A stretch of DNA of 64,000 nt from Sisyra terminalis (lineage: Eukaryota; Arthropoda; Insecta; Neuroptera; Sisyridae): NCBI GenBank assembly GCA_958496175.1, contig OY292276.1, positions 61,889,080 through 61,953,079 of the forward strand, given 5' to 3'. Every line of letters starts with the position of its first letter. The first letter of the stretch is position 1. The notes beneath the pieces are model-generated. The model made no database searches, was not told the DNA's origin, and worked only from the letters and a program-made list of their open reading frames with translations. The position numbers were made by a program, and so were the translations under genes. This document shows, piece after piece, positions 1 through 12,400 of this stretch.

Positions 1-24
1 AACCTGTGTAATTTACAAATCTTG
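1..24. repeat. Right end of a short inverted-repeat element, cut by the window edge
   Basis: The first bases read as the right terminal repeat of the element family seen complete at 519-669 and 12505-12660 (CCTGTGTAATTTAC followed by a close match to AAACCTTG). The rest of this copy would lie outside the window. Confidence 0.6.
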
Positions 25-518
25 GTACTTCCCTAAGAAAAGCATCAATCACCAAAATAAAATGAATTTTATATAATTTAATGTAGTTAAAAGAAAACCC
101 ATCTCCTGAATTTCGATTTGGGTTAGATAATTTCTAGGACCACCCCTGTTCGGTGTTTTGGTATTCCTTCATTTTCTTTTTATGAAATATGATTGATAAA
201 GTTTTTTTTAAAAATAATTAGTTTTAGAATGATTAACTGTCTTTATTTTTTCAGGAAAGAGGAACTACTAAAAATAATTTTAAAAAAAAATTCTTGAATT
301 TCCGTTTCGTTATCATAGTATATGCAACCCTTCATATCGATAAGATTTAAATCATTGGTAATAAATAATTCTCTATTGGAAGCCTTATATTATTTATATA
401 TTGGGTTACTAATACATAACTATCTGTGAAGCAATTTCCCCTTTTTAAAAACGGTAATTTAGAATTTAAAAATTTGAATTTTTCGAAATTTTTAGGGTTT
501 AATGAAGAGGGCCAAAAT

Positions 519-669
519 CAAGGTTTATAAAATACACAGGGAGCCTCATGCGCTATGTGACGTATCCAGAAGAAATTCATATCTTCAGACTGATTCAAAT
601 TTCAAAATTCTTCGTATGACGTCATTTTTTATTTTCTAATGGGGCAACCTGTGTAATTTATAAACCTTG
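519..669. repeat. Non-autonomous DNA transposon (MITE), Mutator-like by its 9-bp target duplication
   Basis: This 151-bp element starts CAAGGTTTATAAAATACA and ends with the near-complement TGTAATTTATAAACCTTG. It has no coding capacity. Flanking 9-mers ggccaaaat (510-518) and gaccaaaat (670-678) match at 8 of 9 positions. A second copy at 12505-12660 has a perfect 9-bp duplication. Terminal repeats plus 9-bp duplications are typical of Mutator-like elements; the superfamily assignment is inference. Confidence 0.75.
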
Positions 670-1048
670 GACCAAAATTATTTTTTTTAAATTTAAAAGT
701 GGTAATGATTCTTTCGGGACTCCATCCTATATGTTTCTAACTGTTCTAAAGCTACCAATCCTAAATTTCAGAAAGTCTGGAGATCTTATGCCTTAATATC
801 TAGAGAGATGCATTTAATAAAAAGAAGAATATATATTTACAAGAAAAAGTGTTCAAAATAAAAACAAAAAATCCTTTCTTTTTTTTTGTATATACTCGAG
901 TCTGGAGAAAGCCTACTTTTTCCGGAGTCTCCGGACGAAAACTGGAGAGTTGGTAACCCTAAACTGTTCTGTTTTCTTGCAAATAATTTATCTTAAATTT
1001 GGCGAAAATTGTTCAATGTTCAATTAAATCGGTTTCATTCTGTTGCAG

Positions 1049-1252
1049 CCAATTGGGCGTCCCGAGGCCGACTTTACGCTGGATCTTCCCCGTGCCGAGC
1101 TTTTGATGCGTCGCATGAAAGCGGACAAAAAGTGGCGATGCCGTTGCCGCATTTTCACGTCGTTCATGGGCCTCCTGTTCTTCCTGCTGACGGTGATGGC
1201 CGTGAGTCTGATGCTGACCCGCGGCAAGCGCATGTTTGGATCAATGTTGTGA
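1049..1252 (+). CDS. Last coding exon of an unrecognised single-pass membrane protein
   Basis: The exon begins after a good acceptor (tgttgcag, ending at 1048) in phase 0 and ends at TGA 1250-1252, giving 67 C-terminal residues. It starts PIGRPEADFTLDLPRAE, runs into a basic, cysteine-containing stretch (KADKKWRCRCR) and then a hydrophobic segment of about 20 residues (FTSFMGLLFFLLTVMAVSLM), and ends with the basic tail LTRGKRMFGSML. This suggests a membrane-anchored C-terminus with positive charges on both sides of the helix. The earlier exons lie before the window. A polyadenylation signal is at 1776-1781. I do not recognise the family. The compact, codon-like composition compared with the AT-rich surroundings supports a real exon. 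Confidence 0.6.
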   Translation, partial: PIGRPEADFTLDLPRAELLMRRMKADKKWRCRCRIFTSFMGLLFFLLTVMAVSLMLTRGKRMFGSML

Positions 1253-1826
1253 CACCAAAAAAAAAAACTAGCGCAAAACCAGGAAACGACAACAAAAATT
1301 TTATTGTCCTCACAAATGTTATATATTTTAAATTATTTCATTTATGTTTTTTTTTTCTATTTAAAAATATTTATTTTACATATACGCCACGTACCTCTAT
1401 CACTTACGTTTAGCTATATTAATATATATATATGTAATAGACTCAAATTTTGGCTTTAAAAAATCTTCTAATTCGTATCTTTGTTTGAACCAAGTGCCAA
1501 TTTGTTACCAGAAGATTCCATTAACAGTATTATATTAAACAATTTGCATTTTAACATATAGAATTTGTAAATTTTCATGTTATAAGGTCGATTGCAAAAT
1601 CGATTACCTTCTGCATGTTAAAATGTGAATCTTAAGAAATATATATTTTTAATTCATATTTGTGATAATAAATGTAGCCTTATGATGATAAGCCTTGCAT
1701 CACTGTCCTTACCGTTAGGATTTTGAGGAAAAAACATGTTCGTCAAACAAGGATAATTAATGTGATTTAGTTTTCAATAAAAAAAAAATATGAATTATAT
1801 ATATATGAATATAAAAAAATATGTAT
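1253..1826 (+). other. 3' UTR of the first gene and short convergent intergenic gap
   Basis: AT-rich sequence without coding potential between the stop of the first gene and the polyadenylation signal of MTHFS on the other strand. I see no other feature in it. Confidence 0.5.
1776..1781 (+). terminator. Polyadenylation signal AATAAA of the first gene
   Basis: A canonical AATAAA lies 524 bases after the stop codon at 1252 and is followed by an A-rich run. It is about 46 bases from the opposing MTHFS signal, so the two transcripts converge closely. Confidence 0.5.
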
Positions 1827-1832
1827 TTTATT
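1827..1832 (-). terminator. Polyadenylation signal of MTHFS (AATAAA on the minus strand)
   Basis: TTTATT on the plus strand reads AATAAA on the minus strand, about 60 bases past the MTHFS stop codon. A closer AATAAA at 1885-1890 directly abuts the stop and is less likely to be used. Confidence 0.45.
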
Positions 1833-1890
1833 TCAAGTATTAATTATATAAAGAAAAACGAGTATAAAAGGTATAATAAATGTTTTTATT

Positions 1891-4800
1891 TCATTCAGGT
1901 ACTATGACAATATCGAGACGTTCATCTTGTTCGTTGATCGGAATTTTATCAACGATTTGTTCCTTGAATGCCAATGCAACTGTCTTGGGTTTTGTCTTCA
2001 TCGCTTGAAAATATTTATGTAAATATTTATCATAATAGCCTTTTCCGTGGCCTAAACGATAACCTTCCATGTTGAACGCAACGCCCGGCACAATGATCAA
2101 GTCAAGTCCGCCTAAAAATTGAAGAGAGAAAAAAATTTCATATAGAAATGTTATAACACTTATTTGTGGTAATAAGGTAAATATTTTCATCATTCAAGAT
2201 GATTGCGATGACTTTAAACATTAATGTGTTACGTCGACCAATTAACTTTTTCAAGAACTGTCCCTCTTCTTTATTTTATATTGACTTAATGCGCAAATTG
2301 CAAATGTTAAATTTCTTTTATGACTTGTATCGGTTTGGAAATTGATGCCAAATTCTATTCTATTCAGGTAACCATTCAAGCTTTCTTCAAGACTCTGCGT
2401 AAAATTGCAAGATTCAATTCGTTGTCCCGAAAAGCGAAAGTTAGACAGTCATTTAATGATCTCATACAAATGTATATATGGATTGTGGTTCATTGTTTTT
2501 ACTGACTTGTGATGCAGAATCGTGAATCGAAATTCAAGCCATTAATAATAATGAGAAATGAACTCAAGTGACAGGAAATTTAAAATAGATTTGTTCAATG
2601 AAGATGAGATGATGGGTGTTAATCATTCCTATTCCGCAATACAACGATGAATCAATTATTTAAAGAAATCCAGCAAATTTTGTGAAGATTCAAATATAAA
2701 CCTAAAGAATGCATAAAGAAAACTCTTCCATTTCTCTCGTAAAGTTTAAACAGGTGACCTTTTTTTTTATAAGGAATGCAACACTAATGTTTCTTAGTAC
2801 TTTCACAACAGGCGTTAGTGTTTCATTCGTGTATTTTTTTTTCTATTTCAACAAAAGATTATATATTTTCAGCCCAATTTCCACTAGTCGATGTTAAAGC
2901 ACCAGAGTTGGACTTGTGCTAGAAACAAAATAAGCTATTGCCAATTAGTTCAATAAGAATGGTGAGAAGAAAAGAATTTACCAAATGCTTAATCCATGAA
3001 AACCTTGTTTCAAGTTTATCAGATTTACGGAATTTTTAAGAATAAACAGGTTTTAGAAATCAAATATTATATTACATCTACATTAAGGGTCGTTTTTTTT
3101 GTAGTTAGAAGCTCCCGAAGTAAAAATTCAACCTTGTGTGACATACAGAATTAATGAAGTCCATCCATTGTATAAATCACGAAGAAGTTAGATTGAAGCT
3201 TTGAATTTATCTACGTATATTTTTACTGAGAAAATTGGTTCAAAGATATGCATTTTATGAAACAACTTTCAAACCGCAAACCCATTGATTAATTAGGACG
3301 ATGCGTATATACCCAATTATTCAGGTATACATGGCGGGTTGCCTATACCAGTACGTCTATGGTCCAGTGGCTGTTTATGGCTCAGGCCTCCAAGTAGCTC
3401 TTAATCTTCTGTAGCCAAGACTTTAAAAATTTTTGGACTCATGTCCCTTTTAACGACATTTCCATTTCTTTCGCGAATTAATCAAGCCATAATGAAAATT
3501 TAGCGACAAAAGATAAAATTATATGATATTAGTATTGAGTTAAAAAAAAATATGAATATATTAAAAGCAAGGTAGAAAATTAAACATTGAAAAGACATTG
3601 TTGTTGTTAAAAGGGACGAAAGCCCATTTTTGTAGCAATAAGCTTTAAAGACGATAATTAAAGTCAATAAAACATAATCTTGTTTCATACCAATCCAAGA
3701 ACTTTAAGCTCTAAGCTTTAAACTTGTTTATAGTATAAGATTTGGATTGTTTTCCCCCTATTCTTGATCGCAAAATTTCGTAACCACCAAAGACGTAAAA
3801 ATAAACATCAAATAGTGTTTTTTATAAACGCAAGATATAAAACCTTTAAAATAAATCACAACCCCCGATTTCAGAGATTAATATCAAAACCATCAGAACT
3901 TTTTTTTTCCAATTGATTTTTCATATCTTAAGCTTGTTCTGATAAAAATATTTAAATCGTAGTGCATAACTGATAACACCGTGAACTTGAAATATTGATG
4001 TTGAAACTTTTAAATCAATTATCAATACAAGAGGGTTAAGGGCATTGGTAGATTTGGGCATAGGGGGAACGTTCGATAATATTATTAAGAACCATGGGCA
4101 AACTGGACCATAAAATTTTAAACGGAAACTTTAAAATAAAAAATAAAAATTTGTTTAAGGTGTCCAGGGATTTCATTTATGCATACCAAACTGTCGAAGT
4201 AAAAAATCCATACTAAGAAATTTTATGTTAAAGAAGTTTTTGCGTAGGCACTGAAAATTCGTTAAGATTCCCACATGGTCTGGTTGTTCCTATTAAGAAC
4301 CATAAAGTTACTAAGACCTATATGTTTCAGATCCACTATGAATAATGCCTGCGAATTTGGGTTTTTTATGTTAAGTTTATTATAAAAAGAACCATATAAA
4401 TCTATAACGATAAACTACGTTTACTTGGAAATTTTCGATAAATGTGCGATTTATAAAACTGTACTGAAATGTATAAATCATTTGAAAGATTATGATCCTC
4501 TGTCATCGAGCCCTTCCCTATGGTAACTAGACAAACTTGGTTAATGATCTCAAAGGTGGAAGATAAATAATTCATTTCCCAGTGGTATCTTGGAGATGAT
4601 TTGATACTACTCCCCAAAGTATCCTCCTTGACCAAACAAAGGACAATTTCGTTTAAGAACTACTCCAGGTAGGAAACAATTCATTGTCGCCCATTAAGCT
4701 ATGACGACATCAATGGACCAAAGAATTTTCACCAGATTCTAAAATACATCTTTTTTTAGGAAAAATGTCAAAAAAAAAACGTGAATGGCCATGGGCATTG

Positions 4801-7800
4801 AATGAAAAAATGAAGAAAGAATAAAAATACACAGGTAAAGGTAAATCTAGCCCAAAAAATTTCATCGAAATCAATACAGAAATAGAAAAAATCTCGGTAC
4901 AATTATTTGGGTTTGGTCTTTTCGTGGTTCTCTATATATTTCTTTTTCTGTAAAACACTAAGTTGTACCTAAAAGCAAGATATTATCGAAATTAGTATAC
5001 CTACTCTCGAATGATTGAAAAACACTGAAATGGAAAAAAATTACGTACAATTAGGGCAATTAGATTTCAGAAAAAGAAAAACCATTGATATTTTTCATAT
5101 ATTTCAAAACTAAATTATAAATTGTTTGATATTCGTTGCAAAAGGAAATAAGAAAAAACTTTTTAATAATTTAAAAGTGGTTAAGTTTCAAAACGTACCA
5201 TGATTGGTCGTCTTATTTATGACGTCAATATGTTAAAGGAATTTCTCATTAGCACATTGTCAAGCATTTCTACTTGTATAATAAGTCAAATAATATCCTA
5301 ATTTTGGGGGAAAAAATTGCTTTACGCATCTAATTTTATCAAATGAACAATGTGCGATAAAGGATTTATAAAAGCTTACCAGATAATATATCCACGCAGC
5401 GTCTGCCAAGTTCCATATGTGCATTATTTTTTTTCATTTTTATATTTTATTATTTCAAATTAAGTAATAATAGATGTAAATAGTTAGTAAGAAGTTGCAT
5501 TAAAATGATAAATTTATTTCCTTTTGATTATTAAATAATATATTTTTTGCTGTTGCTCCAAATCCTTACGACAATCACATATGGAATTTGTTAGGCGCAG
5601 CGACGATATCTAGTGTGGATATTTTTATGATAAGTAATCGGTTTTCTGAAAAATTATATTCGATCTAATTCAGCTAAAATTAAAGGTGCTAAAGTATCAA
5701 TTTAAGTGGCTTTACAAGTAAAAAATTGAGAATTTTTTGTAAAATTTAATTCATTTACGCATAGGACTTCATGTGAAAGTTAAGGCCACAAAGCAATAGG
5801 CAATATTTAATTCAAAGTTCTGAGTAAATCGTATTCCGTTACTTTAATTGTCGACGAAAAATTAAAAAAAAGTTTCAAGTCTAAAGCTTTTACACTAGCA
5901 CATTTAATATCATTAGTAATAATCGTTTTCATGTGTGCATTTGATATACCTCTGGTTTAAAAAAACTGCAACCCTGTATCGATTAACAGAGTCTCATTCC
6001 AAACCACCAGTTCGGATTCCGCAAGGATCACTCCACCACCGAACAAGTTCACAGAGTAGCATCTACAATCATGAGGACGCTAAATGTTAAGGTTTACTGT
6101 TCCACAGTTTTTCTGGATATCACACAGGCCTTCGACAAGGTGTGGCATCTGGGGCTGCTGTATAAGTTAAACAATGTGGTACCTCACCCGCTCTACCGCG
6201 TCCTCCAGCCCTACTTGGAGGATAGAAAATTCTTTGTCAGCTACAACGAAGATCAATCGGGACTCCACCCGGTCGGTGCTGGGGTGCCACAAGGTAGCAT
6301 ATCGGGACCCATACTGTACCTAATTTATACGGCAGATCTACCAATCACTGACAATGTGGTACGCGGACGACACTGCGATCATGGCGACAGATCAATGCCC
6401 ACAGGTTGCGACTGAAAAATTACAAAGGGCCCTCAACGATCTGGAACTATGGCTTAATAAATGGCAAATAAAAGTCAATGCAGCCAAATTTGTTCATGTG
6501 ACATTCACTACTCGGCGAGATACCTGTCCACCGGTGTATCTCAACGACCATCAGGTGCCGCAGGCGACAGAAGTCAAGTATCTCGGAATGCACTTGGACA
6601 GAAGACTAACGTGGCGGAGACATATAGCCGCCAAAAGAGACCAGCTTAAAGCCAAATGCAGTGGTCAACTGCAGTGGCTGATTGGTTAGAGGTCGCAATT
6701 GGACAATAAACTACTGATATACAAAGTAATTCTGAAGCCAGTCTGGACCTACGGCATCGAGCTGTGGGGAACAACCAGCAACTCCAGTGTGGATATCATC
6801 CAGCGCTTTCAGTCTAAGACACTCAGGCTCATTATGAATGCTCCATGGTATATCACTAACCACCTGAAGGTGGCCACCGTGAGAGAAGATAAAAGAAAAT
6901 ATCAAAAAAGCCTGGAAGACCATGCCAATCATCTGGCGATCAGCCTACTTGATAACAGCGGAGAGAACAATAGGTTCTGGAATTGCCTCACAGGGAGTAA
7001 GTTCAAGGAACCGATTTGACTCAATATAGAGTCAATATGGAGCGTGGACGTAGATCAAATTTGCTCATTGTCCAGGGACAGATTGCAAATACATGAAAAC
7101 AGGGGGAAAAAAAAACTTGCTATAACTTTTGAATAACAACAGAAAAAAATCAAAAGTAGTATTGTTATAACACTCATATATGATCTTTTGATTTGCAACA
7201 AAAAAAAATTTTTGGTCAAAAGTCCAATTATATATCATTTTCTGTTTCGCAATAAGCTGGCTACATTCCAAACTAGTTTTGGAATGCCAACAATGGACCT
7301 TGTCCATAATAAAGCAAGATAATAAAAACGAAGGTGTTAAGGGATTTAGGTGTTAGATAAAAGCAGGTAACAGACGGCCGGCTTAAATATGCCATTAATG
7401 CATTTAGAACCAGTTTTACTATAGGTGTCATTACAATTGTACGTACGCCGTACAAGTGAATACGTCATAACTGGTTCTCTAGACTAATAAAGAGATGTTT
7501 TAACTCTACCTTTGCCTACCTGCGATTCTGTAGCGTAAATTTTGACACCTCAAGCATTTACTACCTGAATAAATTGAATACTTTTTCAGACTTTTCGGAA
7601 CCGGCTTAGTACACAAAAAGTATATGGCTGAATAAAATAAATTCTTTATAATAGTACGTAATTCTTTTTTGTCTCAGTGATTTTTTATCATTCAATATTT
7701 TAAATAGGTACTGTTCTCTAAATATAAATTAGCTAAGAATTGGATTTCCTCTGTAAAAATATACTCTTGCTTTCAGAATTCATCAAGTTACCATCATACA

Positions 7801-8274
7801 ACTCCGCAAATAAGGTACATATAATGGAAAACAAGATGTTTACCTGTATCCAATGCATTTTCTCGTTTTTCATTAACGTCGGGCTGTTTAATGTTCCACT
7901 TGGTCACTGGCAGACGCCAATAATCGTCCATCGAATACAACTTGACCATTTCCATAATATTTCCATCGTAACTTGAAATCAAACGAAAATCTGTTATCAA
8001 AATCAATCGACAAATAGATTCAGTGGACGAAATACCGAGGCACAAAACACATTTTGCCGTTATCAAACAAATTTTTCAAGATCTTTTCCGTTCCAATCTC
8101 ATTATCAGTGGACAAATAAACCGACACGCGCTCACTTCTCCGATAGTCGTCCAATTGAAATAATTTGCCTAAAACCACGTCGGTTTGACGTTTTTTCTCT
8201 TGAACACTTATTTCGCTGAGGGTAAGTTTAATTTGGCGACGTAGAGCACTTTTTAGATTTTTCACCAATTCCAT
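1891..8274 (-). CDS. MTHFS: 5-formyltetrahydrofolate cyclo-ligase (MTHFS), 3 exons
   Basis: The enzyme converts 5-formyl-THF to 5,10-methenyl-THF using ATP, in cytosolic folate metabolism. Coding exons are 8274-8036, 7971-7844 and 2111-1891; joined they give 195 residues (human about 203). Exon phases agree: CG|T rebuilds an Arg in CFVPRYDGN, and G|GC rebuilds a Gly in the junction LDTGGLDL. Family landmarks visible are the N-terminal LRRQIK segment, CFVPRY, WNIKQP, GLDLIIVPGVAF and the nucleotide/substrate loop RLGHGKGYYDKYL, then ALAFKEQIV near the end. I chose the start MELVKNL; an upstream in-frame Met at 8331 would add 19 residues. Intron 1 is 64 bp, whereas intron 2 is 5.7 kb and contains a dead Jockey-like fragment (5985-7100) and a short transposon. 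It is divergent from Trpm. Confidence 0.93.
3470..3560. repeat. Degenerate internal fragment of the 8-bp-duplication MITE family
   Basis: The stretch ccataatgaaaatttag and the following acaaaaga..aaaattata..atatta match the middle of the elements at 10239-10415 and 51231-51456. The terminal repeats are not recognisable here, so this is an old partial copy. Confidence 0.45.
5386..5610. repeat. Short inverted-repeat element (MITE), family with copy at 32083-32283
   Basis: The left end (cacgcagcgtctgccaag, then ttccatatgtg) is an imperfect inverted repeat of the right end (cacatatggaatttgtta, then ggcgcagcgacgatat). The roughly 225-bp interior is AT-rich and non-coding. A relative with the same ends lies in the large Fmr1 intron. 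I see no clear target-site duplication. Confidence 0.65.
5985..7100 (+). mobile_element. Dead Jockey-like non-LTR retrotransposon fragment (reverse transcriptase)
   Basis: The translated fragment carries reverse-transcriptase landmarks: FGFRKDHSTTEQVHRV, FLDITQAFDKVWHLGLLYKL (catalytic aspartate block A), the GVPQGSISGP motif and the catalytic YADDTAIMATD, then the thumb region (PVWTYGIELWGT..QRFQSK). It is broken: the frame shifts between about 6350 and 6415 just before YADD, an in-frame TAG sits at 6687-6689, and stops precede 5987. It lacks the N-terminal endonuclease and gag-like regions, so it is 5'-truncated, and the 3' end decays into AT-rich DNA near 7100. It lies in the large MTHFS intron on the opposite strand to that gene. 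Resemblance is to the Jockey clade; the clade assignment is from memory. Confidence 0.85.
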
Positions 8275-9469
8275 ATTTTTGAAATTTTCAAATAATCGCG
8301 GACGTTGTTTTGTGCATGAATGTAGACGCAAGTTTGAAATGGAATTGGTGATTTGCGAGGGACGGGAGGGATTGGATGTGAAATTGGTATTAATTAAGTA
8401 AATAATTAATTAAAAATATGTATGTGGGGGGGCAACACGTGATTAGAGAATGCCAAAAATGTTTTAAGTCAATAACATGTGGAAATTGAGTATAATGGAT
8501 GTGTTTGGTTCGGCAATTTGCATCACGCGAATGTGAAGTTGGTTGCAGATCGTTGCGCTCTCGATTGTTAATAGAATGAGAGCATCGAAAAAAAAACCAT
8601 TCGCCGACCGACCATGAATGGACGAATATCAGTTTTGAGGTTGGAACGTTAGTTTTTTTTATTGCACATCGTTAATAAGACGAAATATTTGCGTTGAAGA
8701 AGACCGAAATTGTATTATTATTTTTTTTTGTTTGACGGTGCCTATTATCATGTATGAACTTCCACTTCTTTGTATATTAAAAAAAAATGACAGATTCATA
8801 TAGACACTAACACATACACACACTCAGACATATATACATGCACGTTTTACGTCATATCACAAATGTGTTTTTTAGCAATTTCAAAGCACAATTGTGCAAA
8901 TTTACTTTGAAAAAAATTGGCTAAATAAATGTGCTGGTCTTATCGTTAAGACACTAAACATCTGTCCTTAGTTGTCATGTAAAAAAGTGCAACAAGTTTC
9001 TCAAGTTTGTGAGATAAATCAATTTTGCATTACTCTTTCTGCAATGAGGTTATTCCGATATTTATTGATTATATTAATACCTAAATCAATAGGCAATCGT
9101 TTTATTTTTTTTTCCCGTTAATCTTTTAAGCTTTTTGTGAAATTGATAAATAAAAATCGTTTTGTTTCTTTTCAGATTGTTCTGATTAACAAAAAAAAAA
9201 AAAAAATGGCAATTGTCGGTGGCGAATCTGACCAACAGCAATAAACTGCAAAAAAATGCAAACATTATTCTGCAGCAATAACAGGCACTCACACGTACAC
9301 GATGCACTGATTTAATTTCCATTCGAATAGGTGCATACATCAAATAAACCGCTCAAATGAAATGCATTTTTAAATAAAACCTCCGATCTTTACCAGTAAT
9401 CCGAATGTACGATGAAATTGTCGCGCACATTCGACCAAGTACATAATTGTGATAACAAATCCAAGCAAT
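8275..9469. promoter_or_regulatory. Divergent intergenic region between MTHFS (-) and Trpm (+)
   Basis: This 1.2-kb gap separates the two start codons and must hold both promoters and 5' UTRs. It is AT-rich with several long A and T runs. I see no gene and no motif I would defend as a specific promoter element. Confidence 0.4.
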
Positions 9470-12400
9470 ATGAAGAAAACCAAATCGCAACTCAGTGGCA
9501 AATTGGTAAGTGGACATTAAATTTTATTATCAATCTTTGTCGATAATCAATCAATTGCCCAATCGATTTACGGTCAATTGATATTAAATAGGCCAAGTTA
9601 GATTAGATTTTTTTCTTTTAAAACAATTAAGATGAGTCCTTTCGTTAATTAGTACGTAATTGTGCGAGGTATTTAAGGAATGTTTGTGCAATGCAAACAA
9701 AAAGGTTTGTTCACATGACGAGGTGAACTTTGACGCACTATTGATAGAAAAGACTAGTGATGATATTAGACCATGTAATTTTCAATTGCCTCTATCACTG
9801 TCATAATGTTAAATAAACTTACGTCCAGTTGGCAGGAATTAGATGTAAAGAACTTATTTAAAAAGGTATCGTTTTCCACGGCGCATTTCAATATCTTACA
9901 TGTTTTATGCTTTTAGCCAACGGCACGGAGTTGGATCGAGGCGACGTTCCAGAAGCGAGAATGCATCAAATTTATACCTAGTCAGAAGGATGAGCACAGG
10001 TATTTATTGGTTAACTTGCACAGGATAAAGAGTTAAGTTTTTCCTTTGGGTTTTAGGTGTTGTTGTGGTCAGTCATTTACATATCATGTGGGACTGCGAG
10101 CAGACGTTGGAGACCGCTCCGAGCAGTGGAGCTCGGCTCGAAATACAATGCCATCACCAACGGATGCGTACGGCACTATTGAGTTCCAAGGTGGACCTCA
10201 TCCTACCAAAGCTCAGGTTAATTTCACACTAAATATTAGGCTCATGTGTACTTTAGCATTTTCGACTTTGTTTTTAATTTAATTTGCGATTTAATCGGTC
10301 CATAATGAAAATTTAGCCACAAAAGAGAGAATTATACCATATTAGAATTGAATTAAAGATAAATTCGAAAATGCTACATTTCCAGATTGTCGGTGTGCTA
10401 AAGTACACCTGAGCCAAATATTATATGGTTTTCACGACCAATGGGCATTAAGTGGTAGTCAACTCAGTTGATTGAGGATCAATGTAATATAAACATTAGA
10501 CTGATTAATTAATTAATTATATCGAAAATATTGTTGGGAATGACCAAAAAAAAATCCTGTGAAAGTTTAAGCTCTTAATATTAATATTAAGAGGTGCAGC
10601 ATCGCAAATTTCGATTTTCCATTTGAAATAACATGGGAATAATATTCTCTTGCACTTTGGAATTTTATAGCTCACGTTGGTGACAATATTTCGGAATGAC
10701 CATGGTATATTCTTGTAGAAAATTGAACGATCTACAAAAAAAGTCGCGTACAAGTTTTTGATATGTTTATTCGTTCAAAAGTTATTCGTGGTCAAACTAA
10801 AGAGAAATTTAAATATTTTTTCAATTTTTTGACGCAACCATCAATTTTATGGGAAAATTTTATAGGACATTTTTTGTAGAGCATTTTTTTTCCTATAACT
10901 TATATCTGTAAAAGTTTTTGACATTTTTCACAGGTTCTAAATAATAAAAAAAAATTATGTTAAAAATATAATAATTCAGGGAATTTTCAGTTTAATACAA
11001 ATAACTTAGGATCTGTGAAAAATATCAAAAACTTTTATGGAGATAAGTTATAGACAAAAAAGTGCTCTACAAAACATGTTCCATGAAATTTTGTCATAAA
11101 ATTGATGGTTGCGTCAAAAATTTGAAAAAAATACTAAAATTTCTCTTTAGTTCAACTTTGGCCTTCAATAACTTTTGACGGAATAAATATATGAAAAATT
11201 TGTAAGAGACCTGAGAGAAATAAAATGGGAACAATATTCTCTTGCACTTTGGAATTTTATAGCTCACGTTGGTGACAATATTTCGGAATGACCAAAGTAT
11301 ATTCTTGTAGAAAATTGAACGATCTACAAAAAAGGTCTCGTACAAGTTTTTGATATATTTATTCGTTCAAAAGTTATTCGAGGTCAAAGTTGAACTAAAG
11401 AGAAATTTTAATATTTTTTCAATTCGTTGACGCAACCATCAATTTTATGAGAAAATTTTATAGGACATTTTTTGTAGAGCACTTTTTTTTCTATAACTTA
11501 TCTCTATAAAAGTTTTTGATATTTTTCACAGGTCCTAAGTTATTTGCATTAAACTGAAAATTCCCTGAATTATTATATTTTTGACATTATTTTTTTTTTT
11601 TTATTTCAATTAAATAACTTAGAACCTGTGAAAAATATCAAAAACTTTTATAGTGATAAGTTATAGAAAAAAAGTTCTCTACAAAAAATGTCCTATAAAA
11701 TTTTTTCATAAAATTGATGGTTGCGTCAAAAAATTGAAAAAATATTCAAATTTCACTTTAGTTCAACTTTGACCTCGAATAACTTTTGAAGGAATAAATA
11801 AATCAAAAACTTGTGCGAGACCTTTTTTGTAGATCGTAGGATTTTCTTCAAGAATATACCGTAGTCATTCCGAAATATTGCCACCAACGTGAGCTATAAA
11901 ATTTCAAAGTGCACGAGAATATCGTTCTCATATTATTTAAATGGAAAATCGAAATTTGCGATGCGGCACTTCTTAATATTAAGAACTTAAACTTTCACAG
12001 GATTTTTTTTTGTCATTCCCAACAATATTTTCGATATAAAGAAAAAGAAAATCATAATTTTTTTTGAATCAGTCTAATAAACATCAATACAAATAGTTTG
12101 TGGATGAAACTTTACAATGATTTCCAATTCACTGGGATCGTTTTCGAAATTTTAATGAAATATTTTTTTGTAGTATGTACGATTGGCTTACGACACGCGA
12201 CCTGATTTAATTGTACAACTGTTTACTCGTGAATGGAATCTAGAACTACCAAAGCTATTAATCACCGTGCAAGGCGGGAAAGCGAATTTTGATTTGCAGC
12301 CAAAGTTGAAGAAAGTATTGCGCAAAGGATTGCTGAAGGCGGCCAAAACAACAGGAGCGTGGATTTTTACCGGTGGCACGAATACAGGTACATTAATGTG

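Larger units (their letters stand above)
2112..7843 (-). other. 5.7-kb intron 2 of MTHFS
   Basis: A large AT-rich intron that, apart from the listed repeats (3470-3560, 5386-5610, 5985-7100), holds no gene that I can support. The acceptor (TAG|GC at 2112-2113 on the minus strand) and the donor (ACAG|GTAAAC at 7844/7843) are good. Confidence 0.8.
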
